From GCA-2683135 sp964507445 (GTDB lineage Bacteria > Planctomycetota > GCA-002687715), in the NCBI GenBank assembly GCA_964507445.1, contig CAZDQF010000003.1, forward strand, positions 124,001-188,000: a stretch of 64,000 nt of DNA, read 5' to 3'. Positions 43,493 to 50,696 of this stretch are shown here, piece by piece (within the stretch, counting starts at the first letter, position 1; every line of letters begins with the position of its first letter). The position numbers and the translations under genes were made by a program. The notes beneath the pieces were generated by a model. That model saw only the letters and a program-made list of their open reading frames with translations. It did not search any database and was not told the origin of the DNA.

Positions 43493-44852
43493 CTTCGTCC
43501 CTCTGCTGGTACGGCGGCGCACGGCCCGCCCGCCGGCGACCACTCGGGTCAATCGAGCGCGGCGAAAGCAGCTTCTCGTCGTCCCCCCAGAGCAGGACCG
43601 CGGGGTTGGCTCTGACCTTCCGCATGGCGATCTCCGCCTCCCACATGGTGCGACGCAGGCTGGAGAAGGTCGCGAGGAGGTCCGGGCTGGCCTCACTCAG
43701 GAGGTCGGCCCCCGTCTGCATCAACTCTTCCGCCTTGGTCAGGGCCGCAGTCAGGCTCCCCTGGACGTGGTCCAGGCGTTGCTTCAAGTCGGCCGTCCCC
43801 TCTCTCAGGTTGTCCAGGACGGTGCCCACCTTCGGGGTGATGGTGTTGATGGAGGCCTCCGCCGTGTCGATGGCGCCGTTGGCGTTGGCGATGAGGCCAC
43901 GTCCGTCAACCAGCAACGCCTCCACGTGATCCTTCAGGACGCGCTGGATGTCGGCCTTCAAGGCCCGCACCAGATCATCGGCGTTGCCCAGGAGCTCATT
44001 GGTCGGTCGCAGGATCAGCTCGTGAACACCGTCGGGGCTCTGTGCGTTGAGGAGCGGGTCGATGCGGTCTCCTATCACCGCTCGCAGCTCCTTGATCATG
44101 TTGTCAGCGCCGCTCAACATGCCGGACACCGACGTCAAGTTCTCATCGGAGAGCATCTCCTCGTCGAGCTTGCGCATCAGGCTCTTGAGGCGAGGCCCGA
44201 GCTCGTCCAGCTGAGGGAGAAGGTCCGCGAACAGCCCCGCCTCTCTCCCCAACAGCGGGATCGGGTTCTCCTCGTCCTCGCCGTGGGAGAAGGCGTCACC
44301 GAAGACGTGGGCTCGCTCGTCCGCGGCGCCCTGACGGAGTCCCGCGGGGCCCAGCTGCAACTGGATGTAGTGAGGCCCGAGGAAGCCCTCCTGGAGCAGC
44401 AACGCGAACGAGTCGGGACCGATAAGGTCGAAGGCGTGCTCCCCACCCTCAGCCTCCACCGCTTCGCGCTCCACCTCGAAGTAGACGAGGATCCTCGGCT
44501 CCTTGTCCTCCGGATAGAAGGGTCGGTCCTGGGCCGTCTCGTAGCGCTCGCAGACGTCGTCCGGCGCGACGCCCCAGATCTCCTGGAAGCGTCGGTTGAC
44601 CAGGCTCACGTCTTCGCTGGAGCCGTACTCGATGTGGGTCACCCGACCGACCCGGTGGCCGGCGATGGCCACCTTGGCACCTTCGGCCAGGGTCTGGATG
44701 TCCGGCATCACGGTCACGAAGGTCCGGGACTCCTCCTTCAGCAACCCGCCGAAGTCCAGCCCCCCCACCTTGAAGGCGAACAGCGAGAATACGAGGAGGG
44801 CCAACACGATGAACCCCCCTGACACGATCTCGCTCCGTCGGTATTGCGCCAT
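43482..44852 (-). CDS. mlaD: MCE/MlaD-domain substrate-binding protein of a lipid ABC transporter
   Basis: 456 residues from the ATG at 44852, chosen because GAGGAG precedes it; a GTG at 44882 overlaps the ATPase stop. One N-terminal membrane helix (IVSGGFIVLALLVFSLFAFKVGGL) and an MCE domain (about 38-160, TFVTVMPDIQTLAEGAKVAIAGHRVGRVTHIEY, ending in LLLQEGFLGPHYIQLQLG) precede a long helical region (about 215-410) with hydrophobic heptads. MCE hexamers form the periplasmic ring through which phospholipids pass. The long C-terminal helices suggest a tube-like extension as in PqiB/YebT or mycobacterial Mce, rather than the short E. coli MlaD. Confidence 0.9.
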   Translation of the reverse strand: MAQYRRSEIVSGGFIVLALLVFSLFAFKVGGLDFGGLLKEESRTFVTVMPDIQTLAEGAKVAIAGHRVGRVTHIEYGSSEDVSLVNRRFQEIWGVAPDDVCERYETAQDRPFYPEDKEPRILVYFEVEREAVEAEGGEHAFDLIGPDSFALLLQEGFLGPHYIQLQLGPAGLRQGAADERAHVFGDAFSHGEDEENPIPLLGREAGLFADLLPQLDELGPRLKSLMRKLDEEMLSDENLTSVSGMLSGADNMIKELRAVIGDRIDPLLNAQSPDGVHELILRPTNELLGNADDLVRALKADIQRVLKDHVEALLVDGRGLIANANGAIDTAEASINTITPKVGTVLDNLREGTADLKQRLDHVQGSLTAALTKAEELMQTGADLLSEASPDLLATFSSLRRTMWEAEIAMRKVRANPAVLLWGDDEKLLSPRSIDPSGRRRAGRAPPYQQRDEDDK

Positions 44853-44878
44853 GTCGCGCTCCTCAGCCCATGCCCCGC

Positions 44879-45691
44879 TCACATGAGCAGGTCACGATGG
44901 TATTCCGCTGTGCTGGTGGCACCGCCACCCGGCCCCGTGAGTTCTCCCGTCCGGAACTGCTTGATCCTGGGATCGTCACTGTTCATCAAGTCGTCCAACG
45001 TGCCGTCCAGGATCACCTTGCCCTGATCCAGCATGATGATGTGGTCGGCGATGCGCTGGACGCTCTCCATTACGTGCGTCACCACGATATTGGTCATCTT
45101 GAAGGTGGTCTTGAGCTTGTTGATGAGCTGGTCGATGCGGGTCGTGGAGATGGGGTCCAGCCCCGCCGACGGCTCGTCGTAGAACAGGATCTTGGGATCC
45201 AGCGCCAGGGCGCGGGCCACGGCGGCCCGCTTCTGCATCCCGCCCGAGATGGCGCTCGGCCGCCGAACAGCTGCGTGCAGGAGGTCCACCAGCATGAGCT
45301 TCATCTTCACCATGGTGTCGATGGTGTCGGCGTCCAGCTTGGTGTGCCGCTCGATGGGAAGCGCGACGTTGTCGGCGATGGTCATGGAATCCAGCAGGGC
45401 CCCGCCCTGGAACATGACCCCGAACTTGCGCCGCACCTCATCCAGGCTGCGCTCGTTCATGCCGACGATGTCGTGGCCATCGATGACGACGCTCCCGCCC
45501 GTACTGTCATGGACACCGATCATGCACTTCAGCAAGGTCGACTTGCCACCGCCGGAGCCGCCGAGGATGCACAGGGTCTCACCGCGGGTCACATCGAAGG
45601 AGATGCCCCGCAACACCTCCACATCTCCGAACCGCTTGACCAGGTTCTCCACCCGGATCATGTGCTCACCGCCCGCCGCCCCCTCAGGCAT
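44879..45691 (-). CDS. mlaF: MlaF-type ABC transporter ATP-binding protein
   Basis: A 270-residue ATPase. It has Walker A LGGSGGGKSTLLK, Q-loop VMFQGGALLDSMTIADN, signature ISGGMQKRAAVARAL, Walker B ILFYDEPSAGLDP and switch VVTHVME. ISGGMxKR and the wording around FQxGALLDSxTV are specific to the MlaF/TtgB/Mkl lipid-transport ATPases. A later Met (45661, MIRVENLVKRFGD) gives the usual family length and may be the start. It overlaps the MlaE-like gene by 8 bases. Confidence 0.95.
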   Translation of the reverse strand: MPEGAAGGEHMIRVENLVKRFGDVEVLRGISFDVTRGETLCILGGSGGGKSTLLKCMIGVHDSTGGSVVIDGHDIVGMNERSLDEVRRKFGVMFQGGALLDSMTIADNVALPIERHTKLDADTIDTMVKMKLMLVDLLHAAVRRPSAISGGMQKRAAVARALALDPKILFYDEPSAGLDPISTTRIDQLINKLKTTFKMTNIVVTHVMESVQRIADHIIMLDQGKVILDGTLDDLMNSDDPRIKQFRTGELTGPGGGATSTAEYHRDLLM

Positions 45692-46532
45692 CGAACAGGT
45701 ACCCGATGAAGAACGCGCCGAGGATCGCGTCCGCCAGGATCACGACCACGAGGCTTGAGACCACCGCCACCATGGTGTTTCGCCCCAACCCCATGGGGCC
45801 CCCCTCCGTGATGAATCCGTAGTAGCAGGAGATCATGGAGATGATGACGCTGAAGACCACGGCCTTGATGAACCCCGCGGTGAGATCCACCATCGCTATG
45901 CCATCCACGGTCGACTGGATGTAAGTCGAGGCTCCGATGTCGTAGAGCAAGTACGCCACCGTCCCGCCGCCGACCATCCCGATGAGGTAGCTGAAGACCA
46001 CGAGGCAGGGCGTCATGATCAGCATGGAGAGGAAACGCGGCGCCACCAGATAGCCCACCGGGTGAATCGCCATGGTCTCGAGGGCCATGACCTCATCGTT
46101 GATCTTCATGGAGGCCAGCACGGCGGTGAACGACGCCCCCACCCGGGCCGTGAGGATGATGGCGGTCATGACCGGGCCGAACTCCCGGCACATGGAGAGG
46201 GCCACCATCTGTGGGATCAAGGCGGTCTGTCCGAACTCTCGCAGCGGCGGCCCCGTCTGGATGACCAGGATGGCGCCGATGAGGTAGGACACCATGAACA
46301 CGATGGGGAACGACCGCACCCCCACGTTGGAGAGCATGGGGAACAACTGCTTCCGCAGCGCGTTGCGTCCCACGAAAGGCGCGACGAAGCTGTAGAAGCA
46401 GGTGAGCCGGAACAGGTACCAGACACCGCTGATGTGCTCGAGGGTGCCGATCAGCGCCCGCGCCTGCCCCCCTCCGGCACGGCCGATCCTCCCCAGGAAG
46501 TCGACTCCAGGGACCAGCCGGGAGTTCGCCAT
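45684..46532 (-). CDS. mlaE: MlaE-type ABC transporter permease
   Basis: A 282-residue membrane permease of the MlaE (YrbE) family. It has five or six hydrophobic segments. The conserved block is IPQMVALSMCREFGPVMTAIILTARVGASFTAVLASMKINDEVMALETMAIHPVGYLVAPRFLSMLIMTPCL, followed by FIKAVVFSVIISMISCYYGFIT. It forms the inner-membrane channel for phospholipid exchange with the outer membrane. Its ATG overlaps the STAS gene stop (TGATG). Confidence 0.95.
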   Translation of the reverse strand: MANSRLVPGVDFLGRIGRAGGGQARALIGTLEHISGVWYLFRLTCFYSFVAPFVGRNALRKQLFPMLSNVGVRSFPIVFMVSYLIGAILVIQTGPPLREFGQTALIPQMVALSMCREFGPVMTAIILTARVGASFTAVLASMKINDEVMALETMAIHPVGYLVAPRFLSMLIMTPCLVVFSYLIGMVGGGTVAYLLYDIGASTYIQSTVDGIAMVDLTAGFIKAVVFSVIISMISCYYGFITEGGPMGLGRNTMVAVVSSLVVVILADAILGAFFIGYLFDA

Positions 46533-46849
46533 CAGTCCGAGGTCTCCTCGATGGTGAAGACCTCCTGAAGCATGGCCAACTCGATCACCGACCGGACGTT
46601 GTCGCTGGGATCAAGCAGGGCGAACGCCACCCCCGCCTTGCCCGCGTCCTTCATGCCCTGGATCAGCACCGCGATGCCGGAAGAGTCAACGTACTCCACG
46701 TCCTTGAGGCGAACCTTCACCGCCTTGACGCCCTTCAGGTTCCTGTGGATCTCGTCACGCAGACGCGGAGACGAGTCCATGTCCACCTCGCCGACCACTT
46801 GCAGGACTCGTCCACCGGACTCGTCGCGACTCTCAATTTGCATCGCCAT
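46532..46849 (-). CDS. STAS-domain protein (MlaB / anti-sigma-antagonist type)
   Basis: 105 residues from the ATG at 46849. STAS fold: LQVVGEVDMDSSPRLRDEIHRNL, then VKVRLKDVEYVDSSGIAVLIQGMKDAG and FALLDPSDNVRSVIELAMLQEVF. The DSSG loop (residues 55-58) keeps the Ser that RsbW/SpoIIAB kinases phosphorylate in SpoIIAA/RsbV proteins; E. coli MlaB has a different residue there. By position, between the kinase and MlaE, it would bind the MlaF ATPase as MlaB does. By sequence it is also a typical anti-sigma-factor antagonist. Its start overlaps the kinase gene by 17 bases. Confidence 0.88.
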   Translation of the reverse strand: MAMQIESRDESGGRVLQVVGEVDMDSSPRLRDEIHRNLKGVKAVKVRLKDVEYVDSSGIAVLIQGMKDAGKAGVAFALLDPSDNVRSVIELAMLQEVFTIEETSD

Positions 46850-47273
46850 TGATCGCTTCCTTTCCGGGCAGGTTCTTCTCCATGACCAGAGCGACGCGCC
46901 CCGGCTTCCCGGGCTCTGGTTCGTAGGCCACCCGGTCCATGATCTCGCCGACGAAGTGGGTGCCGAGGCCACCCGGGCGGATGTCATCCAGGTCCCGGGG
47001 CTTGATGCGGTGCACATCGCCCTCCGCGCAGAAGTCACCGATGATGAACCGCACCATCTCCGCGGAGAGCTCCAGGCGCACATGGAACATGCCGTCTTCC
47101 AGCGCTCCCGACCGATGCTTGACCACGTTGGCGCAGGATTCATCCAGCGCCAGAATGAGCCTGCCGGCATCGTCCCCAAAGTGCTCGTCCATGACGGGCT
47201 TGAAGAACGCGCGCACCACCTTCAGGTACCGCGCGTCCGCGGGCACGGTCACACCGAACGCCTTGTCTCGCAT
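46833..47273 (-). CDS. RsbW-like serine kinase / anti-sigma-factor ATPase
   Basis: 146 residues, GHKL-type HATPase of the RsbW/SpoIIAB group. It has VPADARYLKVVRAFF, the N-box LALDESCANVVKH (Glu45, Asn49) that binds Mg-ATP, and a G-box-like RPGGLGTHFVGEIMDRVAYE. The DxGxG box is degenerate (DFCAEGD). These kinases phosphorylate a STAS partner at Ser and otherwise sequester a sigma factor or other target. The STAS partner is encoded directly downstream with overlapping reading frames. TAGCAT and a GGAGGG ribosome site precede the ATG. No sigma factor is nearby. Confidence 0.85.
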   Translation of the reverse strand: MRDKAFGVTVPADARYLKVVRAFFKPVMDEHFGDDAGRLILALDESCANVVKHRSGALEDGMFHVRLELSAEMVRFIIGDFCAEGDVHRIKPRDLDDIRPGGLGTHFVGEIMDRVAYEPEPGKPGRVALVMEKNLPGKEAINGDAN

Positions 47274-47308
47274 AGATGCATGCCCTCCGGGCTGATGCTA
47301 TCAGAGGG

Positions 47309-47854
47309 TCATCGGTGTAACCACTGTCCGAGCAAGGGCATCCCGACCTCCAACAGTGCCGCTGACCGCACCCGGGAGGGCGCCCCCGGGTCAGCGGAGA
47401 TCAGCAACAGGGCCTCCATGGGCAGCCCCTGATCCAGCAACCACCTCGCACCCTGAGAGCCAGATCGCCAGCGCATGTCCGGCGCCGTTGGCGGCGCCCT
47501 TCGGAACCAGGTGAGATCTCGCTGTCCACAGGCGGTCACGGTGACCGTCCCAGATTCGCCCACGGCGAGGGCCGGCCACCCCGGAGGCCATGTCAGGGTG
47601 CGCTGCCGCGTGCGCCAGGAGTAGCTGAGCCCCGAGCTCCTGGTCAGGGTGACCTCGACGGGACCAGCCTCTGCGATCACCAGCAGCATGATCGGCGGCA
47701 TTCCGGAGAGGATGCGGTGTCGCGGATAAAGCACCACGGGCCCGGGCGCGCCGCAGGCTGCCACTGGCAGCAGAGATCGAGGCGCCACCCCAGGCGAAGA
47801 CACCTCCTGCTGCCCACACCCGACCAGGACCAGCATGAACAGGACGCGGTTCAC
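47309..47854 (-). CDS. Putative lipoprotein, unknown function
   Basis: 181 residues from a GTG at 47854, which begins a short lipoprotein signal (NRVLFMLVLVGCGQQE); an ATG at 47920 would add residues that do not look like a signal. The mature part has beta strands (VVLYPRHRIL, IMLLVIAEAGPVEVTLTRSSG, GESGTVTVTACG) and a helical C-terminus resembling one TPR hairpin (ARWLLDQGLPMEALLLISADPGAPSRVRSAAL). It is 35 bases upstream of the RsbW-like gene and may be the first gene of that operon. I do not recognise the family. Confidence 0.55.
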   Translation of the reverse strand: MNRVLFMLVLVGCGQQEVSSPGVAPRSLLPVAACGAPGPVVLYPRHRILSGMPPIMLLVIAEAGPVEVTLTRSSGLSYSWRTRQRTLTWPPGWPALAVGESGTVTVTACGQRDLTWFRRAPPTAPDMRWRSGSQGARWLLDQGLPMEALLLISADPGAPSRVRSAALLEVGMPLLGQWLHR

Positions 47855-47969
47855 GCCTGACTGACCAGGCCAGGAGCGCCACGTCGCCGCAAAAGCCGCG
47901 GGCCCCGGGGCGCGCCCCATTCCTCCGCTTGATCTCGCCTCGCGCCCTCATACACTGACCGGACTATTC

Positions 47970-48042
47970 GCCCCTGTAGGCTAATTGGATAAACCACCGG
48001 CCTCCGGAGCCGGATTTCCGCGTTCGAGTCGCGGCGGGGGTA
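47970..48042 (+). tRNA. tRNA-Arg(CCG)
   Basis: 73 bases. Acceptor GCCCCTG pairs with CGGGGGT (two wobble pairs), discriminator A. The anticodon arm is CCGGC-CTCCGGA-GCCGG (anticodon CCG), and the T arm is CCGCG-TTCGAGT-CGCGG. It decodes CGG. CCA is not encoded. Confidence 0.95.
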
Positions 48043-48095
48043 TGGTCGAGCGGCTCCCTCCCCGGGAAGTAGGGGGCGGGGGCCGCTCTCCGTTC

Positions 48096-48169
48096 GCGCC
48101 AGTAGCTCAACCGGATAGAGCAGCGGACTTCTAATCCGCAGGTTGAAGGTTCGAGTCCTTCCTGGCGTG
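48096..48169 (+). tRNA. tRNA-Arg(TCT)
   Basis: 74 bases. Acceptor GCGCCAG pairs with CTGGCGT, discriminator G. The anticodon arm is GCGGA-CTTCTAA-TCCGC (anticodon TCT), and the T arm is GAAGG-TTCGAGT-CCTTC. It decodes AGA. It lies 53 bases after the other tRNA-Arg. The spacer holds an imperfect hairpin (GAGCGGC 48048-48054 with GCCGCTC 48082-48088). Confidence 0.96.
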
Positions 48170-48202
48170 CTGATCACCCCCGGTCTCCCCACACTCGTCT
48201 GG

Positions 48203-48215
48203 TACGTTCTCGGCC
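48203..48215 (+). promoter_or_regulatory. -10 element for leaderless binding-protein transcript
   Basis: TACGTT (48203-48208) is followed by seven bases and the ATG at 48216. There is no Shine-Dalgarno. Confidence 0.5.
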
Positions 48216-49199
48216 ATGAAGCGGATCACGGCACTGTTGGTGCTCCTGCTCCTGCCGTTGGCCTGCGGTGATGACGACGGCGAGGAGGTGTGGATCTACA
48301 CCTCCGTCTACCCCCAGGTCGTGGAGGAGCTACAGGCGGAGCTGAAGGCGGCGTTCCCCGAGGTCTCCTTCCGCTGGTATCAGAAGGGCTCGGAGCAAGT
48401 CGCGGCGCGGATCAACACGGAGATCGCCTCCGGCGACGTCCTCTGCGACCTCATCCTGACCTCCGACCCGTTCTACTACGCCCAGCTGAAGGACGGAGAC
48501 TGGCTGCTCCCTCACACCAGCCCCGGTGCGGCCTCGGTGCCCGTCGGCATGCGCGACCCGGAGGACGCGTTCACCACCGTGCGCGTGCCGCTCATGGTGA
48601 TCGCCGTCAACAGGGAACGGGTCGCGACAGGAGACCACCCGAAGAGCTTCAAGGAGCTCACGGACGAGCGTTTTGAGGACCTGGTCTCCATGGGCGACCC
48701 GCTCAAGTCGGGGACCAACTTCACCATGGTGGCGGCCCTGTCCCGCGCGTACGGCTGGGAGTACTTCGAACGGCTCCGGAGCCTGGGGCTGGTGGCAGCG
48801 GGAGGGAACAGCGCCGTGCTACAGCGGGTGGAGACCGGCGAACGTCCCGTCGGCATGGTGCTGCTGGAGAACGTGCTCCCGCGCATCGCCAAGGGGGCCC
48901 CCATAACGGTCGTGTACCCGGAGGATGGCGCTGTCCCGATCCCCAGCCCCGTGGCCATCATGAAGACCACCTCCGATCCGAGCCTCGCTCGCGAGATCCA
49001 GGACGCCCTGTTCCACCCGCGACTGCAGGCCGCCATCGTCAAGGGACACATGTACTCACCGCTGCCGGAGGCGGCGCCGCCGACCGGCGGCAAGCCCTGG
49101 AAGGAGCTCCGCCTCTACCCCTGGACGCCGGAGTTCGTCGCCCAGGTGAAGGACCAGCGGGACACCATCAAGTCGCGGTTTCGCCAGGTCATGCGATAG
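48216..49199 (+). CDS. ABC transporter solute-binding lipoprotein (iron(III)/FbpA-FutA-like family)
   Basis: 327 residues: lipoprotein signal RITALLVLLLLPLACGDDD, then a class II periplasmic binding fold of the Fe3+/thiamine/phosphonate group. It has EVWIYTSVYPQVVEELQAELKAAFPEV, VAARINTEIASGDVLCDLILTSDPFYYAQLKDGDWL, VPLMVIAVNRERV and LTDERFEDLVSMGDPLKSGTNFTMVAAL. The Tyr pair that chelates ferric iron in FbpA proteins is not obvious at its usual place, so the ligand is open. It is the first gene of a transporter cluster that also holds a sulfatase, permease and ATPase. Confidence 0.88.
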   Translation: MKRITALLVLLLLPLACGDDDGEEVWIYTSVYPQVVEELQAELKAAFPEVSFRWYQKGSEQVAARINTEIASGDVLCDLILTSDPFYYAQLKDGDWLLPHTSPGAASVPVGMRDPEDAFTTVRVPLMVIAVNRERVATGDHPKSFKELTDERFEDLVSMGDPLKSGTNFTMVAALSRAYGWEYFERLRSLGLVAAGGNSAVLQRVETGERPVGMVLLENVLPRIAKGAPITVVYPEDGAVPIPSPVAIMKTTSDPSLAREIQDALFHPRLQAAIVKGHMYSPLPEAAPPTGGKPWKELRLYPWTPEFVAQVKDQRDTIKSRFRQVMR

Positions 49200-49216
49200 G
49201 AGGGGCCGAGACCGGG

Positions 49217-49229
49217 TAAGCTCCACGCC
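49217..49229 (+). promoter_or_regulatory. -10 element for leaderless sulfatase transcript
   Basis: TAAGCT (49217-49222) is followed by seven bases and the GTG at 49230. There is no Shine-Dalgarno. It suggests that the sulfatase can be transcribed separately from the upstream binding-protein gene. Confidence 0.5.
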
Positions 49230-50687
49230 GTGAAAACCCTCGTCGCACTGACGCTGTTGGCCACGGCCCAGGTCCACGCCCAGCGTCTCCCCAACATCGT
49301 AGTCATCTTCATCGATGACCTGGGCTACGCCGACATCGGCGCGTTCGGCGCCTCCACCTACCCGACCCCGAACCTGGATCGAATGGCTGAGGAGGGCATG
49401 CGCATGACGGACTTCGTCGTGCCCTCCGCCGTCTGCTCCGCGTCCCGCGCGTCGCTCCTTACCGGCTGCTACCACCGCCGCATCGGGTTCGCCGGCGCCC
49501 TCGGCCCCGGAGCCAAACACGGCCTCCACGAAGACGAGGTCACCATCGCCGAGCTCTGCAAACAGAAGGGGTACGCCACCGCGTGCTTCGGCAAGTGGCA
49601 CCTGGGCCACCACCCCAAGTTCCTCCCCCTGCGGCATGGCTTCGATGAGTACTTCGGGCTGCCGTATTCCAACGACATGTGGCCCCTCCACCCGAACTAC
49701 GCGCACCTGCCCAAGAACGCCGCTTCACGCAAGCGCGGCTACCCGCCGCTGCCGCTCATCGAGGGAGACAAGGTCATCGATGACACGGTCACGGGGGCGG
49801 AGCAGGAGGCGCTGACCACGCAATACACGGAGCGCGCCGTCCGCTTCATCGAAGCGAATCGAGAGCGCCCGTTCTTCCTCTATGTCCCCCACTCCATGGT
49901 GCACGTCCCCCTCTTCGTCTCCGACAAGTTCAAGGGCAAGAGCAAGGCCGGCCTGTTCGGCGACGTGATGATGGAGGTGGACTGGTCCGTGGGGCGGATC
50001 CTGGAGACGCTGAAGGCCAACGACCTCGACGAGGACACCCTGGTGGTGTTCACCTCGGACAACGGGCCATGGCTCAGCTACGGCGACCACGCCGGGTCGG
50101 CCCTGCCCCTGCGCGAAGGCAAGGGCACCATGTTCGAGGGTGGCTGCCGGGTCCCGACGCTCGCCCGGTGGCCGGGGCGCGTCCCCGCAGGCTCCAGCTG
50201 CGCGGAGCTGGCGTCCACCATCGATCTGTTGCCCACCATCGCCGCCCTCATCGACGCGGACCTCCCAGAGCACAAGATCGACGGCAAGGACATCCGCCCC
50301 CTGCTGTTCGCCGAGACGGACGCGCGGTCGCCGCACGAGGCGTTCTACTGCTACTACGGCGGCGGCCAGCTGCAGGCGGTGCGAGATCGGCGCTTCAAGC
50401 TCCACCTCAAGCACCGATACCGCACGTTGAACGGGCGCGCCGGCGGCAACGGAGGCAGCCCCGTGCGCTACGAACAGGCGGAGATCGGGGTCTCCCTCTT
50501 CGATCTTCACGCCGACATCGGTGAGACCCGGGACGTGTCGGAGCAGTACCCGAAGGAGAAGGCGCGCCTGATGAGATACGTGGAGCGAGCCCGCCAGGAC
50601 CTGGGCGACCGGCTCAAGAAGATGCCTGGTACCGGGCGCCGCCCCGCGGGCAAACTCGGCCCCGAGGACAAGCGCCTGGTCTGGTAA
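49230..50687 (+). CDS. Secreted sulfatase (formylglycine-dependent, type I)
   Basis: 485 residues from a GTG; signal peptide KTLVALTLLATAQVHAQ. Alkaline-phosphatase-superfamily sulfatase: metal ligands in VVIFIDDLGYADIG, the formylglycine site CSASRASLLTG (C-x-A-x-R, with the Cys to be oxidised by FGE), FGKWHLGHH, YVPHSMVHVPLF and the second metal site VVFTSDNGPW. It hydrolyses sulfate esters of a polysaccharide or other sulfated compound outside the cytoplasm. It sits between the solute-binding protein gene and the permease gene of one ABC importer (10 bases before the permease), which suggests that the transporter takes up a product or co-substrate of the reaction. No FGE gene is in the window. 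Confidence 0.93.
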   Translation: MKTLVALTLLATAQVHAQRLPNIVVIFIDDLGYADIGAFGASTYPTPNLDRMAEEGMRMTDFVVPSAVCSASRASLLTGCYHRRIGFAGALGPGAKHGLHEDEVTIAELCKQKGYATACFGKWHLGHHPKFLPLRHGFDEYFGLPYSNDMWPLHPNYAHLPKNAASRKRGYPPLPLIEGDKVIDDTVTGAEQEALTTQYTERAVRFIEANRERPFFLYVPHSMVHVPLFVSDKFKGKSKAGLFGDVMMEVDWSVGRILETLKANDLDEDTLVVFTSDNGPWLSYGDHAGSALPLREGKGTMFEGGCRVPTLARWPGRVPAGSSCAELASTIDLLPTIAALIDADLPEHKIDGKDIRPLLFAETDARSPHEAFYCYYGGGQLQAVRDRRFKLHLKHRYRTLNGRAGGNGGSPVRYEQAEIGVSLFDLHADIGETRDVSEQYPKEKARLMRYVERARQDLGDRLKKMPGTGRRPAGKLGPEDKRLVW

Positions 50688-50696
50688 GACCACTCC

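Noticed and set aside
48043..48095. Hairpin between the two tRNA-Arg genes as a terminator or small RNA
   Set aside because: The stem is interrupted, has no T tract and lies where tRNA processing spacers often fold; not enough to call.
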